This document shows positions 49,901 through 56,481 of a stretch of DNA of 64,000 nucleotides, one piece after another. The notes under the pieces are model-generated. The model searched no databases. It was given only the letters and a program-made list of their open reading frames with translations, and had not been told where the DNA came from. Location of the stretch: NCBI GenBank assembly GCA_039105265.1, contig JAPFFF010000001.1, forward strand, positions 2,852,001 through 2,916,000, written 5' to 3'. A program made the position numbers and the translations under genes. The stretch's first letter is position 1. Each line of letters opens with the position of its first letter. This stretch comes from Tritrichomonas musculus (lineage: Eukaryota; Parabasalia; Tritrichomonadida; Tritrichomonadidae).

Positions 49901-52423
49901 GATGATATTAGGAAAAAATTTGAAAAGAAAGGAAAAGAACTATCACTACTTAATAATTATATTAAAGCTGCTTTGAAATATAATTATGATGAAAATTTGG
50001 AAAAAATAATTAGTGACTTTAATGCAGAAATTAATGACACAACAAAAGAAGTAGATTTGAATCAAGAAAAAGATGAATTATCAAATGCTTATGAAATTGT
50101 GAAATATTGTAAATTAACTCCATTACAGAAAAGATATGAAAGTGCTTTTGGAAGAAAAATATCTTTGGATCAAATGATGTATTATCCATATCAAATTCGT
50201 GACAAAGTTCAATGGAAAATACAAAATGAAAAAGATTTACAATTTGATATCGATACTGCTTATCATGCAAATCTTGCAAGAATATCTCATAAAGAATCTC
50301 AAGAATTTCAAGGAATTGCTAAAAATGAACAAGTTTCATTTGAAAAATTCTTAGATAAATTACGATATGATGAAGAATCTAAAACTTACTCAAAAGTGAC
50401 AGAAGATGAATTGATAAGTTTATATAAAACAGCAATAAAGAATTATGAACAAGAAAAAATTGCTACCGAAAAGAAAATCAACGAAAATATAGACGCAATA
50501 AATAAAAATTTGGAAGAAGGTTCAAAAGTGACAAAAGAAGAATTGAAAGGATTAACTTATTCAGCAAAAGATTTGGATTATGTGAATGCAATTTTAGACT
50601 TCAAACCGTTATATGAAAATCATTTTGGAAAAACAAAAATTAATGTGAAGGATATTGTTAATAAATTTGCACCAGATACGAAAAATATTGATTGGATGTA
50701 TGTATTAGAAAGTATTGCATTTATTCCATTATTAGATGACCATAATACACTTCAAAAGAAATTAGGAACGATGAAAACGGAAGATGTGACATATGTTCAT
50801 AAAACTTATATTGAACCAGAAATAGCAAAAAGACCAGAGAAAAAAGTGAAAGTAGATGATATTCGAAATGCATATGTAAAATATAAAGAACAAGTTAAAA
50901 AGGAAAAGAAAGAATATTTCAAGAATCTATTAGAAGAATATCATAAACATATCGACGATAGTTCTGAAACATATGAAAAGTTAGCTGAATTATATCCGTC
51001 ATTGGATGATTTAGAAAGATATTTGAAATTAAATCGCTATATTGCAAAGACGAATAAATATTATCGAGATCTGAAAACAAATTATAAGAAAGAAAATACT
51101 CTCTTAAAATATGATGATTATAAAGATAAACCATTGAATAATTTGGAACCAAGTATCATTCTTTTGCAACAAAAAGAGAATGAAGCAAAGAAACAATGGG
51201 ATGATGAGAAAGCAAAAGATGATAAAGAGAAAGAACATAAAAAGAAAGTCGAAGAGAAATTAAAAGATTTGAATTCGTATCGTCGAAAAATAAATATGAC
51301 TGAAATTGGATTTGAAAGATTTAAGAATCAAGATACTGAAACTGCATTACATGAAATTCAAAATATGATAAATGAAGCTCAAGAAAAAGAAAGACAACAA
51401 AATCAAAATAATGGTAATACAATTGGTGGTGCATTAAGAAATACTGGGTATACAAATCCATTCAATAAGCCCGCAACAACACCAACAACAAATACAACAC
51501 CAACAACCACAACAACAACACCAACAACCACAAATACAGATTTAACAATTAATGATGATTCAGAAAAGAAAGAAGAGAATGTTTGGGCTAAACGTTATGA
51601 AGGTGGAATTACAAGTTTAATTCAACAAAGTTCGAAAGGTAATGTATCAATACGCCAATTATTGTTAGAACAACAAAAGAAAAATAAATTAAGTGGGAGA
51701 CCATCAATAATGTCTCAATTCAATGAAAATCTTCCTCCTAAACCTGTTGTTCCATATCAAACAAATTCAAATATAAATAATTTATTTTCATCTAAAACAA
51801 CAATGACAGAAGAGAAAGAAACACCAATAGAAAAGAAACCATTAGTAAGTCCAATATCTGAAAAACCAATGACAATGACAAAAATAGAACCTGGTAAGAA
51901 AATTAACTTATTACCTACAAAAGTTGACGAACCAGAAGTAATTCAAACAAAATCAATGACTCAAATTTTACCAAGAAGAGGTCGGAAAAATGCACCATTA
52001 CGATTCAAAGTATTGGCTCAAAAACAGAAACCAATTGAAACAAAAATTGAGGAAAAGATTGATAATGATGATGATGATGATGTTGAGGAAGTTAAACCAA
52101 AGAAACCAACAATTAATACAAAAGCTAAAGGAAATAAGAATTTGAAGAAACAAAAATCAGAAAGAAGTAAACTTTTGAAAAAGAAGAAGAAAGAACCAAA
52201 AAATAAATTTGATATTGATATTGAAGCGAAAACAAAACCAAAAATAATTGATGAAAAAAGTACAATCGACAAACTCGATCTATCAAAAACAACACCTGTA
52301 AAACCTATTATTGATCCTGTAAAACCTATTATTGATCCTGTAAAACCTATTATCACATCTGAAACTCCAAGTGTTATTTCAAATAATCCTCAATTAATGA
52401 AGTTTCTGAATTCAAAGCTTTAA
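40988..52423 (+). CDS. Giant 3,811-residue helical repeat protein (fragment B)
   Basis: One uninterrupted frame of 11.4 kb. The sequence is charged and aromatic, almost wholly helical, with no membrane helix, signal peptide or enzymatic motif that I can see. In the region 47,100-50,720 a degenerate unit recurs every 80-97 codons, with a pattern like W/F-x-x-Y-x-x-x-Y/F-P, then T/L-x-x-I/L, then Y-K-x-D and a helix: examples are YNSRYPTEKLTIDKIIDTYK (about 48,985), FREKYSDDPDYSTIEKTASK (about 47,400), YNEYRNEHNSVDDIQRKFST (about 47,930), YENHFGKTKINVKDIVNKFA (about 50,610). Earlier parts show similar but weaker units. From about residue 3,487 comes a Thr/Pro-rich linker, then basic Lys-rich runs and three PVKPIID repeats near the end. 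Likely a virion scaffold or internal tape-like protein; this is inference. Confidence 0.85.
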   Translation: MTENQQPLTQDQKIDLALANLREKGWHLWRNTIAFPNAAYVEMAEFFYSNCIELLNFGVENGNAIPDLSLLFDYYMNFPEQMQFIGLDVIHYLRFVVDVLFAQTVRDNYFPGYDIQKIHNQFIDFKNNNGPNLMICKSDFARGRVTALQNYWKEIDWKYYSIYQLNYDFVGITEFEAAFWWKLLQRIYHNNEYYQQTFIEIRQKFYDKSLDEKVFDNDEVKMGNYRFFLNSDIYVDMHQINWTVLQQLRNPNFKLYQDVEKIKQYLLRTIPGTNEELLTPDDFDIRVEDYYNDFVSGGIESVIIELDELIDCFERLGKENYQNIPTFFTIVCIRLALNGIKWLDFQKAKPDLLNFIKWCEENKIQDMDNIRNIEDVSKNLVKFAQDKTKSLSSWIIEQKTRDEYIRKLKAAKAKKELCTRYQSFIDEADTTHPVSIAACGLKIEQRYSEISKAQPLLDPVDIYNNILMEKDKELLAINKDKANELKEQAEYDESYWKDEIWRYSLPVYFASDDGAVDKDKNEIPLTLVGANQFANTIAKEYPMNPGDAKQFLNDMVDPNNFDQMEKYWTAFNAMIYTNLQFLMNAQEWNSEEFFNYWYPLAKSFQNKVREYQKSIDQQYQKADDSVRIKAKEEMTHQLLKEQYEQYKKDLDAFLKQNPEREGQVYRIYYDKKIQEKLLAAKEAEQANEEDENMDQPFEVPGLTDDQVLDNYINQLSPDPTKRGLSDKEMLNEVREPNIANYGNNWLAKILQQIEGLPCIRLKEWIDIQGDMEEMRTKNYASSNELSQDMENRRIANTKTLIGWIGGQYLKFDRNENGENIITKLSMVGCSNGWTWTDFVHLCKLYKRSIDQFRQEISGIYQKLYESAGLKIGEDEFIDQVFDEMENLWTTRQQIKFKDQILEEWKERYANQIYLNDFQRIQSRLISSAKQIFKDFNLSDKIITGYVLQFFPDDKTTNWKTKETTAHNNLVAKREELERVKQIRNGMIETIIERKKKENEALNITNYNEKSDRDKFQQLYINGDRIIQDSLTEDLNQIMESSQTSLDNAVRKNIQKKVKEIYDSHGFSVDKDTIKSEANAIFTANNFDHDLNKLNIRLASSKNSIGLAFEEIIRTKIAPDIDVINAIAKYVSGVNSYDKNGEIQKYYQTHFSNEKEAIEFINNEAKKWHTREEEAIEKENARIIQTINQKYREAQRKFDDKDVKNVLGLFTSQDSIDAKENAYNQWIIDWDSAQKIIDKRTIEIRKTIEERMKITGERFNDNEVNNEIYLSHIYNNKKQNEVLNDLTKRLEKEQKMVEDTRKNIELETLKIQLKDAYGKEFNENLWNTILLDQTTPNINEKIKQMITDKNHQKGEDEKNLTNLLTECFSDAFSDYASGYTKFTPNAIESIMIANPECNTISKLVIYLNQHRKNFKWTGTIFKKWNKYQIWEEVADSRKFSEVGGKFDQLWILTESYADILKLFNYSVATLEQLKHHQRREEKVREYVESWETIKRQKNQTSSFMSEIEKYSQGKTKEEREDFEMEIIGHCESKEEISSYMKARGSYIALGKNMDNYADRLKFEDYYRNFSKEPDMVLKIESMVGNVPIENVPQITALEGQLMNTYPKKFSHKVFNSTKESWFKNNGKAYLLYLQYEQKYQEYLRFFQKRQNYDTFLDFSIHNGGDFTTLGTYITKEVNELTDAEKRIQTSISVLNKINELNELLPKENQYSVQTVAVAYRNETIPEIDSKLQNLINEQESYRNTNENLDEAIIRWRALFPEDLKSSTDWRTEFGSNGAAINAINKLSHIYEFWYRTHPYEGVNLWKYIHENAQDSINTAQEKLQKYYDENKYKYNTWDGNNLLKKYVQQYYQGFGRSIAEAAGFLFGKFDGNLEDCLKFFEGYEKNLKINQSFSKKGNKKFNDIGHFFNEYMSKNTKENKYTFLNQFKTDYKNYKKTRESWRTNKDYIKSQDILPKLKPEFISTITQVDMSWNEDEMYSKYLIPIAQLYYKQLHKGQDFDISNYAKDKVCFNAIVEKCDKKQKDLDTWDKSNIEATYISYQNSQQIESKLTWEQFKDKYQTPEKAQIAIDIDKYRKLIKEKLDITDEDLPGQTRFKGYHETEIGSQKRLDWLRRYYTNLTEKFNESWKSGTMLTIYNNFREKYSDDPDYSTIEKTASKYGFDYLTGKTDLNYRYHLALYKEKFNEEYKPSIAPEKNEEKEVIIEDIKKKIQSVDQYNNLNFLLVLQKYNSSAEHQLEVVDIVKNFGKDYSNAIIWLECEKLKNDIIALQPDTAEKVRAITNSITGKQELQTLYRDATKDAAAFQSTEFHQLLSKYNEYRNEHNSVDDIQRKFSTKDYIKCVNLMKCDILEKILVTNYKYTKENLKNVKESDAGLRLDHLQKIEMDLKKKIEEFESDPGVVKFWDIYRLAEDAEYRDKRNLLVAKKYDLDLAFNEVYSKAWNALSADEGIINGNSIKEKNQNYYILIDSWLKKKDIFDKDPLIQEYLNMPQNKVTITGLLKRYKSNTNPEEVRIDARCYVLNEMNKVVYEKYLKETNEKDDKYLTITDQKELAEYFRKKQEQHNKDQIDWKKLDPLRLEWNKIHTGDDKKFLKDWQAVYKYWNGQLQQATVELKLEKDKHNWQKEFQEPFIPPDKMSANDVLKKIQDYWKIYSRFYQNYSNFISNWKEYNSRYPTEKLTIDKIIDTYKSDVVTANNFLKYGILKSKYKSVYKKDYAIKNDYPTPEDIDALETEIATYSKRQEESKTDTELMDAFREMESKYDDNQETLRELLEKNKFDPKTTKFKLKIKNKIKDFETDYKIIYTLNQVEEFGSTPESRYNYLDKEYKRIQNEYSKLEAMPKIKEYLDYYNDDLGEGKSLKDLFSEETNGHNAYKTYYHILITVHNKLNPNKAKDTTKEPESYKRACDDLKLEIENIREAIKKFGGNSVWKKLTNSEKDELVAEYKNTSYGHVRMAMKTEIEEYNKKNDHEFKFDDIRKKFEKKGKELSLLNNYIKAALKYNYDENLEKIISDFNAEINDTTKEVDLNQEKDELSNAYEIVKYCKLTPLQKRYESAFGRKISLDQMMYYPYQIRDKVQWKIQNEKDLQFDIDTAYHANLARISHKESQEFQGIAKNEQVSFEKFLDKLRYDEESKTYSKVTEDELISLYKTAIKNYEQEKIATEKKINENIDAINKNLEEGSKVTKEELKGLTYSAKDLDYVNAILDFKPLYENHFGKTKINVKDIVNKFAPDTKNIDWMYVLESIAFIPLLDDHNTLQKKLGTMKTEDVTYVHKTYIEPEIAKRPEKKVKVDDIRNAYVKYKEQVKKEKKEYFKNLLEEYHKHIDDSSETYEKLAELYPSLDDLERYLKLNRYIAKTNKYYRDLKTNYKKENTLLKYDDYKDKPLNNLEPSIILLQQKENEAKKQWDDEKAKDDKEKEHKKKVEEKLKDLNSYRRKINMTEIGFERFKNQDTETALHEIQNMINEAQEKERQQNQNNGNTIGGALRNTGYTNPFNKPATTPTTNTTPTTTTTTPTTTNTDLTINDDSEKKEENVWAKRYEGGITSLIQQSSKGNVSIRQLLLEQQKKNKLSGRPSIMSQFNENLPPKPVVPYQTNSNINNLFSSKTTMTEEKETPIEKKPLVSPISEKPMTMTKIEPGKKINLLPTKVDEPEVIQTKSMTQILPRRGRKNAPLRFKVLAQKQKPIETKIEEKIDNDDDDDVEEVKPKKPTINTKAKGNKNLKKQKSERSKLLKKKKKEPKNKFDIDIEAKTKPKIIDEKSTIDKLDLSKTTPVKPIIDPVKPIIDPVKPIITSETPSVISNNPQLMKFLNSKL

Positions 52424-52460
52424 ATTTATCTTCTTTGATTTTTATTTTTATTCAAAAATC

Positions 52461-52934
52461 ATGAGTAACGCAGAGATAACAGAATTAAGAAAGTTGTTAC
52501 AGGAATTCAAGAAACCAGAAAAGAAACCAAGAAAATTATCAGCATTAAATAAATTTAAGAAATATGTTATGGGAAGAGTTACTGAAAAAGCTTTAGCAGA
52601 AACAAATTATGTTGATTTAATTCCAGTTGACAAAATGAGATTATTATGTAAAGCTTATCCAATTGTTTGGAATCAATTAGTTTTACAACCACTTTATCAA
52701 GAATATGGTTTAACAACAGAAGAAGAACAAAGAAGATATCGTGGAAATAAAACAACTCAAGAAGATTATCATAAAATTGTTGACGGTTTAATTGAAAAAT
52801 TGAAAACTGGACCAAAAGACGATAGACAACATTTTGAAGAAGATATTGAACAATTATTAGTAGCTGCAATTCAACAAGCATCAAGTGAATTTGATGATGA
52901 TGATGATGGAGAAGAAGAAATTACTGAAGAGTAA
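52461..52934 (+). CDS. Small protein with acidic tail (fragment B)
   Basis: 157 residues between the giant gene and the ATPase. Basic N-terminus (KKPEKKPRKLSALNKFKKYV), a helical middle (YVDLIPVDKMRLLCKAYPIV) and a very acidic end (FDDDDDGEEEITEE). The basic-to-acidic layout recalls virion core or scaffold proteins, but the family is unknown. Spacing to both neighbours is about 40 nt, in the same direction. Confidence 0.65.
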   Translation: MSNAEITELRKLLQEFKKPEKKPRKLSALNKFKKYVMGRVTEKALAETNYVDLIPVDKMRLLCKAYPIVWNQLVLQPLYQEYGLTTEEEQRRYRGNKTTQEDYHKIVDGLIEKLKTGPKDDRQHFEEDIEQLLVAAIQQASSEFDDDDDGEEEITEE

Positions 52935-52980
52935 ATTTTTATTACTTTTTTTTACATAATTTAGTCGGAATTTAAAAAAT

Positions 52981-53844
52981 ATGAGTGACAGTGATTATTT
53001 CAGTGATAGCGAAGAAGAAGAAGTTAATTTTGCAAAAGAAAACATTAGATCAAAAATAAAAGCAAGGTTAAAATCAAATTTGAGTCCAAAAAATGATTCT
53101 TTAATTGCTCCAATTCATGAAGATATTGTTGCTAAATATAATTCTGTTAATGTTATTGTAGGTAAACAAAGTATGGGAAAAACAGTTACAGCATTAGAAG
53201 AAATAATTAAAATTTCAATACTTAATACTCATCATTTATTAGTTTATGTTACAAAAGATGGTGAAGAGAACGATAAAAGTTGGTTATCATTGAAACCATT
53301 ATTACAAATGCCGACAGTAGTGGTTAGTGAAAAAGATGCTGAAAAATGTATCGATGAATTATTAGCAGCAAAAAGTTTATATTACAAAATTCGAAGAGAA
53401 AGAACAAAAAATAAAATTAAACAAGAACAACTCGATGATTTATTTAATGTTTTATTTGTTGAAGATTTTGATAGAGAATATTTACATTCAATTGTATTAT
53501 TTGATGATATTTCAAATTCAAAATTATTCTCTTCAGAAGAATCATTTTTTAGTCAATTATTACGTAGATGTCGTCATACAAATATGTCTTATTTCTTATT
53601 AGTTCAAGGTTGGAAAGGGTTAAAACCACATATTAAAAATGAAATAAGTACATTATATTTATTACCTGGTTTTAATAAACAACAATTACGTTACATTTAT
53701 TCTCAAGCTGCTAGTAATTTAGATTTTGAAGACTTTTTTGATGCATTTCAACAATTAAATGAAATGAAACATGAACATCCTGATGAACATCCAATGATTG
53801 TTATTCAATGTTCTTCAGGTGGTGATACATATATTAGGTCTTAG
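52981..53844 (+). CDS. A32-like genome-packaging ATPase (Polinton)
   Basis: 287 residues. Walker A VIVGKQSMGKTVTALEE (about residues 58-74), Walker B SIVLFDDISNS (about 176-186), followed by a QLLRRCRHTNMSYFLLVQGW block (sensor and Arg-rich region) and LYLLPGFNKQQLRYIYSQ. This layout is that of the FtsK/HerA-type packaging ATPases of Polintons and related viruses, which pump DNA into the capsid. The N-terminal 40 residues are acidic (DSDYFSDSEEEE). Placement next to capsid genes supports the call. It overlaps the end of the convergent gene at 53,834 by 11 nt. Confidence 0.9.
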   Translation: MSDSDYFSDSEEEEVNFAKENIRSKIKARLKSNLSPKNDSLIAPIHEDIVAKYNSVNVIVGKQSMGKTVTALEEIIKISILNTHHLLVYVTKDGEENDKSWLSLKPLLQMPTVVVSEKDAEKCIDELLAAKSLYYKIRRERTKNKIKQEQLDDLFNVLFVEDFDREYLHSIVLFDDISNSKLFSSEESFFSQLLRRCRHTNMSYFLLVQGWKGLKPHIKNEISTLYLLPGFNKQQLRYIYSQAASNLDFEDFFDAFQQLNEMKHEHPDEHPMIVIQCSSGGDTYIRS

Positions 53845-54136
53845 AGTTAATAAAATTTATAACATCATTCAAAGTAATTTTAATTTTTGCAATATCATCT
53901 TTTATCTTCAAAATTTCTGAATCGTCTTTTTCTTCTTCTTCATTGACCTTCTTTAACATTAATTCACCTTTGATTTTAGTAATACGATAACCTTGAATAT
54001 GATACTTTTTGTTTAGTTTATGTGTTGTTTCTGAATCTAGTTGTTCTTTGTTCTTAGAATAGAATAAATTAAACTCATCCGTTGTGTTAAACTCTTTTAA
54101 ATATTTTTGAATTGGTTCAATAATTTTCAATTCCAT
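53834..54136 (-). CDS. Small helical protein (fragment B)
   Basis: 100 residues: MELKIIEPIQKYLKEFNTTD, a middle beta-like GYRITKIKGELMLKKVNEE, then an acidic helix DDSEILKIKDDIAKIKITLN. Convergent with the ATPase gene and overlapping it. The IKKD/IKI heptads suggest a coiled coil. No family recognised. Confidence 0.6.
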   Translation of the reverse strand: MELKIIEPIQKYLKEFNTTDEFNLFYSKNKEQLDSETTHKLNKKYHIQGYRITKIKGELMLKKVNEEEEKDDSEILKIKDDIAKIKITLNDVINFINSKT

Positions 54137-54188
54137 TTTAAAAAAAAATAAAATTTATTTAAACATTTTTGAAACTATTTAAAACAAT

Positions 54189-54320
54189 ATGCTGATTGAA
54201 ATTCTCTTAGGAACGCTTGTTTTAATTGAATTAGTGAACACATTATTAAGAGTGATAAAACTTTTCCCTCCTGATGATCCACCAATAGATGAAGAAGTAA
54301 GAAGGCGAATGTATTCTTAG
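54189..54320 (+). CDS. 43-residue membrane peptide (fragment B)
   Basis: Begins MLIEILLGTLVLIELVNTLL, one hydrophobic helix, then RVIKLFPPDDPPIDEE and a basic RRRMYS end. It occupies an otherwise empty spacer, has a Pro/Asp-rich tail like viral membrane peptides, and its stop codon overlaps by 4 nt the stop of the convergent gene at 54,317. Short, so moderate confidence. Confidence 0.5.
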   Translation: MLIEILLGTLVLIELVNTLLRVIKLFPPDDPPIDEEVRRRMYS

Positions 54321-54583
54321 TCACCAGGTTCTTTATCATACGCAGGTTGTAAGAATTTATCTTTTCCTGTTGCATTCCAAGATTGAACACGATCATTCAC
54401 TGCTCGAATTCCTTTGCCAACACCACCCAAAATAGTTCCAGCAGTTCCTCCAACAGTTCCTCCTAATTTTTCTATGGCTGGTGCAACGTAATCTGATGCA
54501 AATTGTAAAATTTTAGGTCCATTTTTCTTTGCAAAGTTTGCAATATTGGTTCCGATTCTTTTAATCCATGTTCCAAAAGCCAT
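54317..54583 (-). CDS. Glycine-rich hydrophobic minor virion protein candidate (fragment B)
   Basis: 88 residues: an amphipathic start MAFGTWIKRIGTNIANFAKK, then a glycine-zipper stretch KLGGTVGGTAGTILGGVGKG, then a polar tail. Small proteins with an amphipathic helix and Gly-zipper lie beside the capsid genes in many Polinton-like and adenovirus-like genomes and act in membrane disruption or DNA condensation; homology is not shown here. It is divergent from the first capsid gene (77-nt spacer). A similar MAFG start occurs at 8,343 in fragment A. Confidence 0.6.
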   Translation of the reverse strand: MAFGTWIKRIGTNIANFAKKNGPKILQFASDYVAPAIEKLGGTVGGTAGTILGGVGKGIRAVNDRVQSWNATGKDKFLQPAYDKEPGD

Positions 54584-54659
54584 CTTTTTTAATTTCGTCT
54601 ATTTTTCATCTTTGAAAAAAATTGGCTTTTCGAATTTTTTAAATTCTTCATAAAAACAG

Positions 54660-56450
54660 ATGACATATCAAAACGCACAATTTAAGAATTCAGGAAATGA
54701 TGAAGGTGACATATTAAACTTTTTCAATAATCATTTGAGGACATTAGTACAAAAGAATGGAGGAGATAATACTTTTTCAATTGTTGAGGAATTATGTCAT
54801 GACAAAGATGAACCTATTCCAATTGGTACAAAAACAAAAATAAGATTAACTCATTCTGGTCATACAATCTCCCAAATAGAAAAAGGTTTTATCAAATTAG
54901 ATTTAGACATGAAACTAAAATTGAAAACACCTTATGCTGCTGGAACTACATTAGATCCTTGTGCACATCTAAATTATATCTTTATTGGCTTCAAAAATGC
55001 AGCTGAAATAATATCTGAATTACAATTTTGGGTTGATGGAAAATTAATTAGTGGTTATCATCAAAGTGAAATGATTAAAGAAACTTTTGCATATAATTCA
55101 ATTAGACCAAAAGATTCCAAAAATAACGCAGCTCATGCTCATTCATTATGGGAAAGCGTATGTTGCATGAGTCCAAATGTTGCAGGTGTTTATGTTCCTC
55201 TCATTGCTTTTCAAAATAATGTTACTGTTCCTGTTCATATGGAATTGAATATACCATTCACCGATTTGTTAGCTTTACAAGCTTGGAGATTGTATCCAAA
55301 TCGAATTTTAGGTGAAGTTGAAATAGAAGTCAAATTTTCTCTTGATGCTCTTGTTTGGTGTCAAATTCAACCTAAAAATGTTGGTGAAATCAAAAGATTT
55401 TGGGACTTACCGCTTAATGGACAAAAACAATATTCTGCTCCGAATTTACCTTTATTGAATCGATTTTCTCAATATAGGGATGAGATAATAACCGTTGGAG
55501 AATGTAAGAAAGAAGATAATACTTCACTGGGTGATGGTTATCTCACTGGAAACGGTGATTATTATTTAGGAATCTGTGATCTCTACAAAAAGAATAATGC
55601 ATTTGATTCAATTGTTTGGAAAATATCCAAAAATTCCCTTGAGATCGCGAATGATGACGTTCGCATTGTCAAATGTCGATCGAATTGTAGTGGATTTGGA
55701 GTCAAACCTGATGTAATTGAATCATTAATGACAACATTACAAGAACCAATCATCATTCCTTCGCAAGAATTAACCAAATATCAATTTGATATGAGGGTAA
55801 CGGGAGGACGGATTGATATTTCAAAATCTGTTCCATTAAAGAATGCAACAAATATTACAATGATGTTTCCAGCAAAAACTACTCATACAACAGTTTATCA
55901 AAATGTTATGTTAGAGCAGTGTTGGTTATCAGTCAATAAAAAGAAATATCCAGAAACTTATTTTGATAATACTTGGGATGGAAGATTTGTTCAATATCAA
56001 TTAATGGCTAATGAATTAGATGGAAATATTGAACCAACAGATGAATTTGTTGAATCAATCTCAAAACCAATCAATAATGTTTATCCAAAACATATGTGGA
56101 TAACCGGAGAGCCAGTCGAAAAAGAGAGATTTTTATTATGTCCTTTTGATAATACAAGTTTTGGAATCAATTTCCAATTAGAACGTGGAAATTCTGGTTA
56201 TGTTTTCGATGGTGTTGATTCTGGAAATCAAGCAGTATCAATTGAATTTAAAGGAAATCTCTTAAACAGTGATACAAATAATGCATATCTTTATCCCGAT
56301 GTCTCTCAGACTGGAAGGCTAATTGCAGTCCAAAGTGATAAACAAGAACCAATTCCAGAAATGTGGATTTGTTCGGATACTTATTGGACTTGGTCAATTC
56401 AAGATGGAGTTCAATATTACCCACGTGGAAGGCCAACTGGTTATGACTAA
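54660..56450 (+). CDS. Major capsid protein-like, copy 1 (fragment B)
   Basis: 596 residues, in the size range of Polinton double-jelly-roll capsid proteins and placed right after the ATPase region. Beta-rich with conserved blocks shared with the next gene: MTYQNAQF start, LTHSGHTISQIEKGFI, WVDGKLISGYHQSEMI, FTDLLALQAWRLYPN, LQEPIIIPSQELT, FGINFQLERGNSGYVFDG and an end SDTYWTWSIQDGVQY. Assignment as major capsid protein rests on size, beta composition, gene order and duplication; the fold was not tested. The centre (about residues 250-330) differs most from its paralogue. Confidence 0.72.
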   Translation: MTYQNAQFKNSGNDEGDILNFFNNHLRTLVQKNGGDNTFSIVEELCHDKDEPIPIGTKTKIRLTHSGHTISQIEKGFIKLDLDMKLKLKTPYAAGTTLDPCAHLNYIFIGFKNAAEIISELQFWVDGKLISGYHQSEMIKETFAYNSIRPKDSKNNAAHAHSLWESVCCMSPNVAGVYVPLIAFQNNVTVPVHMELNIPFTDLLALQAWRLYPNRILGEVEIEVKFSLDALVWCQIQPKNVGEIKRFWDLPLNGQKQYSAPNLPLLNRFSQYRDEIITVGECKKEDNTSLGDGYLTGNGDYYLGICDLYKKNNAFDSIVWKISKNSLEIANDDVRIVKCRSNCSGFGVKPDVIESLMTTLQEPIIIPSQELTKYQFDMRVTGGRIDISKSVPLKNATNITMMFPAKTTHTTVYQNVMLEQCWLSVNKKKYPETYFDNTWDGRFVQYQLMANELDGNIEPTDEFVESISKPINNVYPKHMWITGEPVEKERFLLCPFDNTSFGINFQLERGNSGYVFDGVDSGNQAVSIEFKGNLLNSDTNNAYLYPDVSQTGRLIAVQSDKQEPIPEMWICSDTYWTWSIQDGVQYYPRGRPTGYD

Positions 56451-56481
56451 GATAAGATCTAAATTTTTTTTGCAAGAACAA

